DNA of 64,000 nt from Stappia sp. 28M-7 (GTDB lineage: Bacteria > Pseudomonadota > Alphaproteobacteria > Rhizobiales > Stappiaceae). Under the pieces are notes generated by a model. That model was not told where the DNA came from. It worked only from the letters and a program-made list of their open reading frames with translations, and did no database searches. The stretch is from the NCBI RefSeq assembly GCF_014252955.1, contig NZ_JACMIA010000001.1:4176258-4240257 (forward strand). Reading direction: 5' to 3'. The first letter of the stretch is position 1. Each line of letters begins with the position of its first letter. The translations under genes were made by a program, and so were the position numbers. Below are positions 1 through 9,223 of this stretch, in pieces.

Positions 1-1065
1 GCCCTGCTCACCGCCTTTGCGATGTTCATCATCGCCGGCAGCGTCGTCACGGTGCTGTGGGTCGGTGCCAGCGACGTGTTCGTCGGCCGCATCACCGCCG
101 GCGAGCTCGGCCAGTTCCTGCTCTATTCGATCTTCGCCGCTGGCGCGCTCGGAGAGCTCAGCCAGGTCTGGGGCGAAATCTCGCTGGCCGCCGGCGCCGC
201 CGAGCGCCTGTCCGAGCTGCTGAAGATCGAGCCGGAAATCGCCGCCCCGGCAAACCCGGTGAAGCTGCCGCCGCGCCTGTCGGGCGCGGTCGGGCTCGAC
301 GGCGTCTCCTTCGCCTACGGCGCGGGCGGCGGGCTGCCCGTGCTCATCGATGTCAGCCTCGATGTCGCGCCCGGCGAGACCGTCGCCATCGTCGGCCCGT
401 CCGGCGCCGGCAAGTCGACGCTGTTCCACCTGTTGATGCGCTTCTACGATCCCACCAGCGGCACGGTGCGCGTCGACGGCACCTCCTTGCGCGACTGCGA
501 TCCGCTCGACCTGCGCCGCCAGATCGCGCTCGTGCCGCAGGACACCACGGTGTTTGCCGCCAGCATCGCCGACAACATCGCCTTCGGCCGGCCCGAGGCG
601 ACACGCGCGGAGATCGAGGCGGCTGCCCGCTCCGCCTTTGCCGACGAGTTCATCCGCGCGCTTCCCGAGGGCTACGACACCGCCGTCGGCGAGCGTGGCA
701 TCACCCTGTCGGGCGGCCAGCGCCAGCGCATCGCCATTGCCCGTGCCATCCTGAAGGACGCGCCGATCCTGCTGCTCGACGAGGCGACCAGCGCGCTCGA
801 TGCCGAGAGCGAGACCCTGGTGCAGACGGCGCTGGAAGGTTTGATGCAGGGGCGCACCACGCTCGTGATCGCCCATCGCCTTGCCACCGTGCTCAAGTCC
901 GACCGGATCATCGTCATGGAGGGCGGGCGCATCGTCGAGAGCGGTACCCATGCCGATCTCGTCGCGCGCGGCGGCCTGTACGCCAAGCTCGCCAAGCTGC
1001 AGTTCGAGAGCGGGGCGCAGGCCTTCGACAGCCCGCGCGAGGATCGCAGCTCCGCCGCCGAGTAG
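1..1065 (+). CDS. ABC transporter, fused permease/ATPase, 5'-truncated
   Basis: This is the C-terminal part of an exporter-type ABC half-transporter; the frame is open from base 1, so the start and most of the membrane domain lie outside the window. The last membrane helices come first, then a complete nucleotide-binding domain: Walker [10 protein letters not shown] (about residues 132-140 of the fragment), the signature LSGGQ, Walker [13 protein letters not shown] and the H-loop IAHRL. The domain order matches MsbA/ATM1-like (ABCB-type) exporters. The substrate cannot be read from the sequence. A bidirectional terminator follows within 30 bp, between this gene and a convergent SDR gene. Confidence 0.9.
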   Translation, partial: ALLTAFAMFIIAGSVVTVLWVGASDVFVGRITAGELGQFLLYSIFAAGALGELSQVWGEISLAAGAAERLSELLKIEPEIAAPANPVKLPPRLSGAVGLDGVSFAYGAGGGLPVLIDVSLDVAPGETVAIVGPSGAGKSTLFHLLMRFYDPTSGTVRVDGTSLRDCDPLDLRRQIALVPQDTTVFAASIADNIAFGRPEATRAEIEAAARSAFADEFIRALPEGYDTAVGERGITLSGGQRQRIAIARAILKDAPILLLDEATSALDAESETLVQTALEGLMQGRTTLVIAHRLATVLKSDRIIVMEGGRIVESGTHADLVARGGLYAKLAKLQFESGAQAFDSPREDRSSAAE

Positions 1066-1091
1066 AGCGCGCTCACTCTCACCCGCATACG

Positions 1092-1127
1092 AAAAGGCCG
1101 GACGCCTCGGGCGCCCGGCCTTTTTTC
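1092..1127. terminator. bidirectional intrinsic terminator
   Basis: An 11-bp stem (GGCCGGACGCC with GGCGCCCGGCC, one mismatch) has AAAA on its left and TTTTTT on its right. It can therefore end both the ABC gene on the plus strand and the SDR gene on the minus strand. Confidence 0.7.
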
Positions 1128-1152
1128 GTCGTGTCGAGCGGGATGGCCCGGC

Positions 1153-1944
1153 TCAGTCCTCTTCGGCGACCGGCACCGTATAGTTGAGCGGCAGGCGCCC
1201 GCCGTCGGCATAGAGCGTCTGGCCGGTCATGTAGCTGGAATCGTCCGAGGCGAGGAACGCGGCAACGCCGGCGATCTCCGACGGCTCGCCGACGCGGCCG
1301 AGCGGGGTGCGCGAGAGCACCCGCATGCGCGCCGCCTTGTCCGAGTTCACCGAGGCCAGCATGTCGGTCATGATCGAACCGGGGCCGATGCCGTTGACGC
1401 GGATGCCGTAGGGCGCCAGCGACAGCGCCGCGACCTTGGTCAGCTGGTTCATGCCGCCCTTGGAGATCGAATAGGGCACCTGGTTGGCGATGGCGAAGAC
1501 CGCGTTCACCGACGACATGTTGATGATGACGCCGGGCTCGCCGCCCGCTTCCACCTTGTCGACCATGTGGCGAGCGACCGCCTGGGTGCACAGGAACGCA
1601 CCCTTCAGGTTCACCGACAGCACGCGGTCGAAATCCGCCTCGTCAAGATCGAGGAAGTCGCCGCCGATGACGATGCCTGCATTGTTCACCAGGATGTCGA
1701 TGTCGCCGAAGGCATCCAGCGTCGCCGCCACCAGGTTGCGCACGTCGAGCTTCTCCGCGACGTTGCAATGGACGTAGCGCACCTCGCCGAGGGCCTTCAG
1801 TTCCTCCTCGGCCGCCTCGCCGCGCGCATCGTCCACATCGGCGATGACCACCTTGGCGCCGTCGGAGAGAAACCGGCGCGCAATGGCGTAGCCGATACCG
1901 CCGGCCGCGCCGGTGACGATGGCAACCTTCTTTTCCAGGGACAC
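1153..1944 (-). CDS. SDR family NAD(P)-dependent oxidoreductase
   Basis: Classical short-chain dehydrogenase of 263 aa. Visible motifs are the cofactor loop TGAAGGIG (residues 11-18), NNAG (87-90), a catalytic serine near 144-145 and YSISK (Tyr158, Lys162). The C-terminal YADGG is typical of FabG-like and glucose-dehydrogenase-like members. The GTG at 1944 is chosen because GAGG lies about 6 bases upstream and the cofactor loop then falls at the usual distance from the N-terminus; the frame stays open further upstream but without family similarity. Substrate unknown. It is cytosolic by absence of a signal peptide. Confidence 0.88.
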   Translation of the reverse strand: MSLEKKVAIVTGAAGGIGYAIARRFLSDGAKVVIADVDDARGEAAEEELKALGEVRYVHCNVAEKLDVRNLVAATLDAFGDIDILVNNAGIVIGGDFLDLDEADFDRVLSVNLKGAFLCTQAVARHMVDKVEAGGEPGVIINMSSVNAVFAIANQVPYSISKGGMNQLTKVAALSLAPYGIRVNGIGPGSIMTDMLASVNSDKAARMRVLSRTPLGRVGEPSEIAGVAAFLASDDSSYMTGQTLYADGGRLPLNYTVPVAEED

Positions 1945-2121
1945 GGGGTTCCTCGCTATTGTCTGTTCACGCAATTTCGGGACGGGCCACCCGTACCGGG
2001 CAGCCATCTCAGCGGGCGAACATAGGCCGCGCCGCCGCCGCTGTCGATGCACGAGCGGCAAAAGCGTCTGGAGAACCGGGGCCGCACGGCGGTGCCGGCG
2101 GTCCCGATCTCCCGGCAGTCC

Positions 2122-4035
2122 TCAGCCGGCGACCGGCAGGCCCCGCTCCTTCAGCGCAGCGGCGATCTCGTCGATGATCGCCGGATCGTCGATCGTCGCC
2201 GGCATCCGGTAATCCGCACCGTCCGCGACCTGACGCATGGTCGCGCGCAAGATCTTGCCCGAGCGGGTCTTGGGCAGACGCTCGACGGTGATCGCCAGCT
2301 TGAACGCGGCGACGGGGCCGATCTTCTCGCGCACCAGGGCGACAAGCTCCTTCTCGATCTCCGCATGCGGCCGGTTGACGCCGGCCTTCAGCACGACGAA
2401 GCCGCAGGGCGCCTGACCCTTGAGCTGGTCGGCAACGCCGATCACCGCGCATTCGGCCACGTCCTTGTGGCTCGCCAGCACCTCTTCCATCGCGCCCGTC
2501 GACAGGCGGTGGCCGGCCACGTTGATGATGTCGTCGGTGCGCGCCATGATGAAGAGATAGCCGTCCTCGTCCATCAGGCCGGCATCCGCCGTCTTGTAGT
2601 AGCCGGGGAACTCCTCCAGGTAGCTCGCATGGAACCGCTCCGGCGCATTCCACAGCGTCGGCAGGCAGCCCGGCGGCAGCGGCAGCTTGATCACCACATT
2701 GCCGAGTGCGTCCCTGGCGACCGGGTGCCCGGCGTCGTCCACCACCTGCACGTCGTAGCCGGGCATGGGCACGGTCGGCGAGCCGTGCTTGACCGGCAGC
2801 ATGCCGAGCCCGACCGGATTGCCGACGATGGGCCAGCCCGTCTCCGTCTGCCACCAGTGGTCGATCACCGGCACGCCGAGCTTGTCCTCCGCCCAGGCGA
2901 TCGTGTCCGGGTCGGCCCGCTCGCCGGCAAGGAACAGGGTGCGGAAGGCGGCAAGGTCGTAGTCGCCGATCAGCTTGCCTTCGGGATCTTCCTTCTTGAT
3001 CGCGCGGAAGGCCGTCGGTGCGGTGAACAGGCTGACGACGCCATGCTCGGAAATCACCCGCCAGAACACGCCGGCATCGGGCGTGCCGATGGGCTTGCCC
3101 TCGAACACCACCGTGGTCGCCCCTTGCAGCAGCGGCGCATAGACGATGTAGGAATGGCCGACGACCCAGCCGACATCGGAGGCCGCCCAGAACACCTCGC
3201 CCGGCGCGATGCCGTAATGGTTCTCCATGGTCCACTTCAGCGCGACCATGTGGCCGCCATTGTCGCGCACCACGCCCTTCGGCTGGCCCGTCGTGCCGGA
3301 TGTGTAGAGGATGTAGAGCGGATCGGTCGCCTTCACCGGGACGCAAGGCACCTCGCGCCCCTGCGCCAGCGCATCGCCGGCCAGCGCGCCAAGATCATGA
3401 TCGCGCGCTCCGTCCAGCGCCGCCTCGGCCTGCGGCCGCTGCAGCACGAAACAGGCCTCGGGCTTGTGCCGGGACATGTCGATGGCCGCATCCAGCAGCG
3501 GCTTGTAGGCCACCACCCGGCCCGGCTCGATGCCGCAGGACGCGGCGATGATCGCCTTCGGCGTCGCGTCGTCGATGCGCGTGGCAAGCTCGCGCGCGGC
3601 AAAACCGCCGAAGACGACCGAATGAACCGCGCCGAGCCTGGCGCAGGCCAGCATCGCCATCACCGCCTCGGGGATCATCGGCATGTAGATGATGACGCGG
3701 TCGCCCTTGCCGATCCCGTGATCGGCCAGCACCGCGGCCATCGCGTTCACCCGCGCCAGCGTCTCCTCATAGGTGAAGACGGCCTTCGCGCCGGTGATCG
3801 GGCTGTCGTAGATGATCGCCGGCTGGCCGGGGCGTCCGCGTTCCACATGCCGGTCGAGGCAGTTGTAGCAGGTGTTGCACTCGGCGCCCGCGAACCACTG
3901 GCCATAGCCGCCCATCGAGGGATCGAAGACCTTGTCCCAGGGCTTGACCCAGTCGATCTCGGCCGCGGCTTTCGCCCAGAAGCCCTCCGGATCGTGCTTC
4001 CACGCATCGTAGACCTCGTGATAACGGCTGGCCAT
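2122..4035 (-). CDS. prpE: propionyl-CoA synthetase (AMP-forming)
   Basis: Acyl-adenylate-forming ligase of 637 aa. It activates propionate, and probably acetate weakly, to the CoA thioester via an AMP intermediate. An N-terminal acetyl-CoA-synthetase-type cap (starting MASRYHEVYDAW) is followed by the phosphate loop YTSGTTGQPKG, the PrpE-like stretch DNGGHMVALKW, WWQTETGWP, and the C-terminal PKTRSGKILR, whose lysine is the acetylation-controlled catalytic residue in this family. The ATG at 4035 is preferred over a GTG at 4044 because a GGGAGGTGA Shine-Dalgarno sits just before it. The PrpE assignment rather than Acs rests on the 640-residue length and those motifs; specificity is inferred. 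Confidence 0.88.
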   Translation of the reverse strand: MASRYHEVYDAWKHDPEGFWAKAAAEIDWVKPWDKVFDPSMGGYGQWFAGAECNTCYNCLDRHVERGRPGQPAIIYDSPITGAKAVFTYEETLARVNAMAAVLADHGIGKGDRVIIYMPMIPEAVMAMLACARLGAVHSVVFGGFAARELATRIDDATPKAIIAASCGIEPGRVVAYKPLLDAAIDMSRHKPEACFVLQRPQAEAALDGARDHDLGALAGDALAQGREVPCVPVKATDPLYILYTSGTTGQPKGVVRDNGGHMVALKWTMENHYGIAPGEVFWAASDVGWVVGHSYIVYAPLLQGATTVVFEGKPIGTPDAGVFWRVISEHGVVSLFTAPTAFRAIKKEDPEGKLIGDYDLAAFRTLFLAGERADPDTIAWAEDKLGVPVIDHWWQTETGWPIVGNPVGLGMLPVKHGSPTVPMPGYDVQVVDDAGHPVARDALGNVVIKLPLPPGCLPTLWNAPERFHASYLEEFPGYYKTADAGLMDEDGYLFIMARTDDIINVAGHRLSTGAMEEVLASHKDVAECAVIGVADQLKGQAPCGFVVLKAGVNRPHAEIEKELVALVREKIGPVAAFKLAITVERLPKTRSGKILRATMRQVADGADYRMPATIDDPAIIDEIAAALKERGLPVAG

Positions 4036-4262
4036 GGCCCTCACCTCCCTGTCGTTCCCGGTCGCACCGCCGCGCGGGGCCGCGCAGGCCGGACCTTTTC
4101 CCGCCCGTCACATGCGCGGGGGCCTCCTCGCCCCCGCCCGGCGACCGGACGTCTTCGACTGCGTATCTGCCGTCACCGAAAGGGGTAAGGCAAGCCTTGC
4201 GGCCCTATACATTCGGCGAATGGGAAGTTTGCTTAGGCGCGCGGCGTCGCCTCCCAAGCAAC

Positions 4263-5582
4263 TCAACGTTCCCGCAACAGGCGGGAGATCGCCGCAATGC
4301 GCGGCATGGCCGCGTCCCTGACCGAGGCGTGGATCCGCTCGGGAAACCCTGGCGGCAAGGCCTGTTCCACCTCTTCGAAAGCACGCTCCGCCCTGCCGGC
4401 TACGTGCTCCAGCGCACGCAACGCCGTTCTTTCGGCAACATTGGCCAATCCGGCCGTCTGCGGAAAGTGGCGCGGCTGTATCTCGTCCACACGATAATGC
4501 CGGTTGCGGCCGGCAGACATGGCGAGCTTCATCTGCCGTTTCGCGATCTGACGAACATCCAGCAGCGGCTGGACAGTGAGGATGTCGTAGAACGGTGTCA
4601 GGCGAAACGCACCGGCCGGCCTCAGGAAGAGGCTGAAGTTTTTCGCATGCCCGTCCGTTGCTCCGATCGCCCAGAAGAAAATCTGGGCGGCCAGGAACAG
4701 TTCCTGATCCTCGAGCGGCGTATCGCTTCCCTTGAGCAGGTCGAGAATCTCGACCATGCCCGGCCCGCCGTCGCTCTGGTATTTGAGCGTCGGGGGAACC
4801 GACAGCGCCTGGCAGCAGTCTTCCTGGGGCAGCCGCAGCAGGCGGCCGTCCCGCGTCCGCAAACGGTCGAAGCGCTCGATCACCAGCGCTTTCGTCTCTC
4901 CGAAGACGCATATCTCCGCCGCATTGACGGCAAGCCCGAAGGCCTCGGCCAGTTTCAGGCAGTAGAACTCGTTCTCCACGCTGTCGGTGAGGTTGATCCC
5001 GCCGGGTAGCACCCCGATCTGCGTCTTGAAGATATGTGTCGTCGGCGTCGTGCCATGCGGTTTCAGCCAGCGTCCGTCATGGCGCAGAAGAGCGGTCTTT
5101 TCCTGGACGCCGGCAAGAGAGATCCGAAAATCTTCGTCCCGCTCGATACCCAGCGGTGCCCTTGCAAGGTTCCCCAGGACCCTTTCGACGGCAGCCTCGT
5201 CCAGGACTTCGCCATCCGAGGGGCCGTTCTCCTTGCGCTCCTCGTCGCCGGCAACGAACTGCAGGGCTCCGACGCAATCGCGGCCGATCCGCGACAGCAT
5301 GGCGAAGGCATCGATCCCCCGCGCGCCCACCGTCTCGGCCACCCGTCGGCGCAGGGCGTCGGAATCCGGCAGCAGGTTCTCGAACACCGCAAGGACCGGC
5401 TCCCCGCGATAGGCATCCTCCCGTAGAGGCAGCGACAAGGACACCGGAACCGCATTGGCCCGCTCTAGCCACCCGGCGTCATAGCGGAATGCAACGCCTC
5501 CACCCGGCTCCTTCAGCAGAAAGCCGACGAGATGCCCATTCTGATAGACCCGCAGAGGCGGATATGTCGGCCGGCGCCCCAT
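4263..5582 (-). CDS. hipA: HipA-type serine/threonine kinase toxin
   Basis: A 439-aa HipA homologue. In E. coli, HipA phosphorylates glutamyl-tRNA synthetase, arrests translation and promotes persistence. All key residues are in place: the autophosphorylated serine (Ser155 in SLAGVQEKTALL, equivalent to E. coli Ser150), the catalytic Asp310 in ATDGHAKNFS (Asp309 in E. coli) and the metal-binding Asp333 in PFYD (Asp332 in E. coli). The full length is intact and an active kinase is expected. Its ATG overlaps the hipB stop by one base (TAATG), so the two are translationally coupled. The target in this organism is inferred. Confidence 0.93.
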   Translation of the reverse strand: MGRRPTYPPLRVYQNGHLVGFLLKEPGGGVAFRYDAGWLERANAVPVSLSLPLREDAYRGEPVLAVFENLLPDSDALRRRVAETVGARGIDAFAMLSRIGRDCVGALQFVAGDEERKENGPSDGEVLDEAAVERVLGNLARAPLGIERDEDFRISLAGVQEKTALLRHDGRWLKPHGTTPTTHIFKTQIGVLPGGINLTDSVENEFYCLKLAEAFGLAVNAAEICVFGETKALVIERFDRLRTRDGRLLRLPQEDCCQALSVPPTLKYQSDGGPGMVEILDLLKGSDTPLEDQELFLAAQIFFWAIGATDGHAKNFSLFLRPAGAFRLTPFYDILTVQPLLDVRQIAKRQMKLAMSAGRNRHYRVDEIQPRHFPQTAGLANVAERTALRALEHVAGRAERAFEEVEQALPPGFPERIHASVRDAAMPRIAAISRLLRER

Positions 5583-5842
5583 TATCCGAACAGATCTTCG
5601 AGATCGTCGGTATGTGACGGGCTGGGCTCACGCGTACTGATCCTGAAATCCAGATCGAGCGCAGCCAGGATGGCCAGCAGCGTCTCGATACGTGCGGCCG
5701 GATTGCCGGTCTCGATGAGCGAGATCGTACCCTGCCGAAGACCGGTCCGTTCGCTGAGCTCCATCTGGCTCAGCCCCCGCTTTTTGCGGACGCGCCGGAT
5801 AATGCTGCCGATCTGCTTCGGACTGCGTGCAAGGTCGCTCAT
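5582..5842 (-). CDS. hipB: HipB-type antitoxin, Xre-family HTH repressor
   Basis: An 86-aa protein that is mostly one helix-turn-helix domain; the recognition region is around MELSERTGLRQGTISLIETG, residues 26-45. A short acidic C-terminal tail ends DDLEDLFG. HipB proteins bind HipA and repress their own operon. The start has an ideal GAGGAGG five bases upstream. Four regularly spaced dyad sites occupy the whole upstream region, and their TATAC-N8-GTATA form closely parallels the E. coli HipB operator TATCC-N8-GGATA. Autoregulation is therefore strongly suggested. Confidence 0.93.
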   Translation of the reverse strand: MSDLARSPKQIGSIIRRVRKKRGLSQMELSERTGLRQGTISLIETGNPAARIETLLAILAALDLDFRISTREPSPSHTDDLEDLFG

Positions 5843-5861
5843 GCTGGCCTCCTCACAGCTT

Positions 5862-5960
5862 TATACGCCAAGCCCGATATCTGGCAAATATATAACGCAG
5901 CGTATAATCTATTTTTATACGCTAAAGCATATATAGTAAAATTATACGCTTTGGCGTATA
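5862..5960. promoter_or_regulatory. hipBA operator array: four 18-bp sites at 27-bp spacing
   Basis: Four copies of an 18-bp dyad with 7-4-7 architecture (TATACGC, 4 bases, GCGTATA) begin at 5862, 5889, 5916 and 5943, exactly 27 bp apart. The last is a perfect palindrome. The third has one mismatch. The first has a perfect left half and the second a perfect right half, each with a degenerate partner. The region is strikingly AT-rich compared with its surroundings. It lies between hipB and the divergent exporter gene, so HipB could influence both. Confidence 0.82.
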
Positions 5961-6021
5961 GCGTTTGCTTTTCCCGGAAGGGACCTTAGTATGCCCCGCA
6001 CCCTCCTTCAGGAAGCCTACC

Positions 6022-6786
6022 GTGCATCCCGTCACCGACCCCTTGTTCTACGCCTTCGCCATCCCGGCGGTGATCCTGGTCGGCCTGGCCAAGGGCGGCT
6101 TCGGCGGACCGCTGGCGCTGCTCGGCGTGCCGATGATGAGCCTGGTGATCCCGCCGGTGCAGGCGGCCGGCATCATGCTGCCGATCCTCGTGGTCATGGA
6201 CATGTCCGGCCTCATCGCCTATCGCGGCAAATATGACGGGGAGAGCCTGCGCATCCTGCTGCCGCCGGCGATCCTGGGCATCGGCATCGGCTATCTCGCG
6301 GCCGCCCATGTCAGCGACGCGCATGTTCGCCTGCTGGTCGGCAGCGTCGCCATCCTCTTCACGCTCGACTATCTGCGCGGCGGCGCAAAACGGGGCGAGC
6401 CGAAGCCGCAGCGTCCATGGGCCGGCCGCTTCTGGGGCGCCATTTCCGGCTTCACCAGCTTCGTCAGCCACACCGGCGGCCCGCCCTACCAGATCTACAT
6501 GCTGCCGCTGCGGCTCGACCCGATCCGCTTCGCCGGCACCACGGTGCTGTTCTTCACCACGATGAACGCGGTCAAGCTGGTGCCCTATGCCGCGCTCGGC
6601 CAGTTCGACGCGACGAACCTTGCCACCTCCGCGATGCTGCTGCCGCTGGCCCCGCTGGCGACGCTTGCCGGCGTCTGGCTGGTCCGCCGGGTGCAGCCGG
6701 CGCTGTTCTACCGCATTACCTACCTCGCCGTCGGCGTGATCGGCCTGAAGCTCTTGTGGGACGGTCTGAGCGCCCTGCTCGCCTGA
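6022..6786 (+). CDS. TauE/SafE family sulfite/organosulfur exporter-like membrane protein
   Basis: Polytopic inner-membrane protein of 254 aa with about eight hydrophobic segments. The N-terminal GLAKGGFGGPLALLGVP motif and a mid-protein FTSFVSHTGGPPYQIYMLP motif are characteristic of the TauE/SafE (DUF81) family. Family members export sulfite, sulfoacetate or other anions; the substrate here is unknown. The GTG at 6022 is chosen for an AGGA about eight bases upstream. A TTG at 5965 is in frame but would overlap the last HipB operator region and adds a non-hydrophobic leader. Confidence 0.85.
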   Translation: MHPVTDPLFYAFAIPAVILVGLAKGGFGGPLALLGVPMMSLVIPPVQAAGIMLPILVVMDMSGLIAYRGKYDGESLRILLPPAILGIGIGYLAAAHVSDAHVRLLVGSVAILFTLDYLRGGAKRGEPKPQRPWAGRFWGAISGFTSFVSHTGGPPYQIYMLPLRLDPIRFAGTTVLFFTTMNAVKLVPYAALGQFDATNLATSAMLLPLAPLATLAGVWLVRRVQPALFYRITYLAVGVIGLKLLWDGLSALLA

Positions 6787-6894
6787 GCGCCCTGCCTTTT
6801 ATGCGCAGTTGATCGAAAAGGCCTTTGCGGCTTTGATGCCGGAGAAACGGCGGAAGCGAATAGCGCCGGCGACAGGGCACCTGCGGAGGAACGA

Positions 6895-8532
6895 ATGGCC
6901 GATAACGGCAACCCTTTCACGCGCGATCTCGACAAGGTCCAGGCGAACTACACACCGCTTTCGCCCTTGAGCTTCCTGGCCAGGGCCGCCGCCGTCTTCC
7001 CCGAACACACCGCCATCGTGCACGGGCGCCAGCGCGTCTCCTATGCCGAGTTCTATGCCCGCAGCCGCAGGCTCGCCTCGGCGCTGGCCGCAAGAGGCAT
7101 CGGCAAGAACGACACGGTCACGGTGATGCTCTCCAACACCCCGCCGATGCTCGAGGCTCATTACGGCGTGCCGATGACCGGCGCCGTGCTGCACTCGCTC
7201 AACACCCGGCTCGACGCCGCCGTCCTCGCCTTCCAGCTCGACCACGCGGAAAGCAAGGTCGTCATCACCGACCGGGAATTCGCCCCGGTGATGAAGGAGG
7301 CGCTGGCACTGGCAAAGGTCTCCCCGCTCGTCATCGATTATGACGATCTGCAGTTTCCGCAAACGGGCGAGTTGCTGGGCGAGATCGGCTATGAGGAATT
7401 CGTCGCGTCCGGCGATCCCGACTTCGCCTGGCAACTGCCGGCGGACGAGTGGGACGCGATCTCGCTGAACTATACCTCCGGCACGACCGGCAATCCGAAG
7501 GGCGTCGTCTACCACCATCGCGGCGCCTATCTGCTAGCCCAGGCCAACGTCCTGACCGCCTCCATGGCCCGGCACCCGGTCTATCTGTGGACCCTGCCGA
7601 TGTTCCATTGCAACGGCTGGTGCTTTCCCTGGTCGCTGTCGCTGGTCGCCGGCACCCATGTGTGCCTGCGCTGGGTCCGTGCCCAGCAGATCTGGGAGGC
7701 GCTCGCCGAGGAGGGCGTCACCCATCTGTGCGGAGCTCCGATCGTCATGTCGACCGTGCTCAACGCGCCGGACGAGGAAAAACGCGACCTTGACGGGCGC
7801 ATCGTCGAGTTCTTCACCGCCGCGGCTCCCCCGCCAGAGGCTGTGCTCGCGGCGATGAAGGAGGCCGGCTTCAACGTCACCCACCTCTACGGCCTGACCG
7901 AGGTCTACGGCCCTGCCGTCGTCAACGACTGGAAGCGCGAATGGGATGCGCTGCCCGCCACCGAGCAGGCCGCACTGAAGGCCCGCCAGGGCGTGCGCTA
8001 CGTGGCGCTGGAGGATCTTGCCGTGCTCGATCCCCAGACGATGCAGCCGGTCCCGGCCGACGGCGAGACCCTGGGCGAGGTGATGTTCCGCGGCAATGTC
8101 GTGATGAAGGGCTATCTCAAGAACCCGGAGGCCACGGCCGAGGCCCTGTCCGGCGGCTGGTTCCATTCCGGGGATCTCGGCGTCATGCACGAGGACGGCT
8201 ACATCCAGCTCAAGGACCGCTCCAAGGACATCATCATCTCCGGCGGCGAGAACATCTCCTCCATCGAGGTGGAGGACGTGCTGTTCAAGCATCGCGACGT
8301 CATGGCTGCCGCCGTGGTCGCCCGCCCGGACGACAAGTGGGGCGAGACCCCTTGCGCCTTCGTCGAGCTGCGCCCCGGCGCGTCGGTCGGAGCCGAGGAG
8401 ATCATCGAGTTCTGCCGCGAGCGGCTTGCCCGCTACAAGGTGCCCCGGCACGTGGTCTTCACCGAGCTGCCGAAGACCTCGACCGGCAAGGTGCAGAAAT
8501 TCGTGCTGCGCGAAATGGCCCGAAAGGTCTGA
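6895..8532 (+). CDS. AMP-dependent acyl-CoA ligase (DmdB/medium-chain type)
   Basis: Adenylate-forming ligase of 545 aa. It has the phosphate loop NYTSGTTGNPKG, the subfamily stretch PMFHCNGWCFPW, HLYGLTEVYGP, FHSGDLG and the C-terminal catalytic lysine region PKTSTGKVQKFVLRE. The PMFHCNGW-type signature and length resemble ligases annotated as long- or medium-chain fatty acyl-CoA synthetases and 3-methylmercaptopropionyl-CoA ligase (DmdB). The true substrate cannot be decided from sequence. A strong GGAGG lies seven bases before the ATG. It is followed by a shared terminator with the convergent DUF465 gene. Confidence 0.87.
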   Translation: MADNGNPFTRDLDKVQANYTPLSPLSFLARAAAVFPEHTAIVHGRQRVSYAEFYARSRRLASALAARGIGKNDTVTVMLSNTPPMLEAHYGVPMTGAVLHSLNTRLDAAVLAFQLDHAESKVVITDREFAPVMKEALALAKVSPLVIDYDDLQFPQTGELLGEIGYEEFVASGDPDFAWQLPADEWDAISLNYTSGTTGNPKGVVYHHRGAYLLAQANVLTASMARHPVYLWTLPMFHCNGWCFPWSLSLVAGTHVCLRWVRAQQIWEALAEEGVTHLCGAPIVMSTVLNAPDEEKRDLDGRIVEFFTAAAPPPEAVLAAMKEAGFNVTHLYGLTEVYGPAVVNDWKREWDALPATEQAALKARQGVRYVALEDLAVLDPQTMQPVPADGETLGEVMFRGNVVMKGYLKNPEATAEALSGGWFHSGDLGVMHEDGYIQLKDRSKDIIISGGENISSIEVEDVLFKHRDVMAAAVVARPDDKWGETPCAFVELRPGASVGAEEIIEFCRERLARYKVPRHVVFTELPKTSTGKVQKFVLREMARKV

Positions 8533-8564
8533 CGGCGCCCCGCTATTTCCCCCCATGAAACGGC

Positions 8565-8595
8565 AAAAGCCGCGGCACTGCCGCGGCTTCTGCTG
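8565..8595. terminator. intrinsic terminator between convergent genes
   Basis: A perfect 11-bp stem, AAGCCGCGGCA with TGCCGCGGCTT, has a one-base apical gap. The minus-strand reading runs into TTTT and so suits the DUF465 gene; the plus-strand T-run is interrupted and weaker. Confidence 0.55.
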
Positions 8596-8639
8596 TTTGC
8601 GGAAGGGCTTTGAGCCCTGCCCGTGTCAATGCAATATCT

Positions 8640-8819
8640 TCAGTGCAGGGTGGAACCGGCGCGAATCCGCTCGATCTCGTCCTTGAGCTGAAGTTTCTGG
8701 CGCTTGAGGGTGGCGATCTCCAGCGAGTCTGCGCTTGGATGACGCATCGCCTCTTCCAGTTTTCGCTCAAGATCCGAGTGACGCTTCTTCAACTCGACCA
8801 GATGCGACTGAAGGGACAT
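8640..8819 (-). CDS. small DUF465 (YdcH-like) protein
   Basis: A 59-aa charged helical protein beginning MSLQSHLVELKKRHSDLE, with LKRQKLQLKDEIERI near the end. This is the pattern of the DUF465/YdcH family, predicted to form a helical hairpin; the function is unknown. The ATG at 8819 has AAGGAGG seven bases upstream, which rules out a longer frame starting at 8855. A paralogue of similar build is encoded divergently about 400 bp away. Confidence 0.85.
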   Translation of the reverse strand: MSLQSHLVELKKRHSDLERKLEEAMRHPSADSLEIATLKRQKLQLKDEIERIRAGSTLH

Positions 8820-9223
8820 GGACAAACCTCCTTGCCTATTCGCGTTTGACAACATGAGTGTGACACAGCCTGTGCGGCCTGTCGAACCCTTCCGGGCCCC
8901 CTGGACGGCGGTTGCGGAATCGCCGTTAGCGCCGGGTTTACGTCGTATTTCGCTACGTCATTTTGACGATATCTTTCCGGTAATCTCCGCCTGCGACACC
9001 CTGTCCCGGCCGCTCGTCATGCCCCTCCCTTCACCATCGCGTTCAACGGGTCTACCGCCCGGCCCGCCATCGCGGTATCCTCAGGACGAGAAGCGGTTTT
9101 GCCTGCGGAGAGGAGTGTTTCCGCGGCAGGAGAGAGGATCGGCTTTTCGGAAAGGCCCCGCGACACGCGGCGGCTCTTCCGCTGATCTTGCGGGCGTTTG
9201 CGCCGGAAGTCTGGAGTAGAGGC
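8820..9223. other. intergenic region, no gene seen
   Basis: This 404-bp stretch separates the two divergent DUF465 genes. I see no convincing coding frame, tRNA or terminator. It should hold both promoters, but no clear hexamer pair stands out. Confidence 0.5.

Noticed and set aside
4116..4137. 8-bp GC hairpin downstream of hipA
   Set aside because: The stem GCGGGGGC with GCCCCCGC is perfect, but it has no T-run and is over 120 bp from the hipA stop, so I do not call it a terminator.
2047..4188. A 713-codon plus-strand open frame opposite prpE
   Set aside because: The product is His/Arg/Asp-rich without motifs, while the minus strand encodes a full-length acyl-CoA ligase.
5860..5887. hipB promoter TTGCCA-N16-TATAAA on the minus strand
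   Set aside because: The hexamers overlap the operators, but the implied start would fall within or next to the Shine-Dalgarno, so the true promoter is unresolved.
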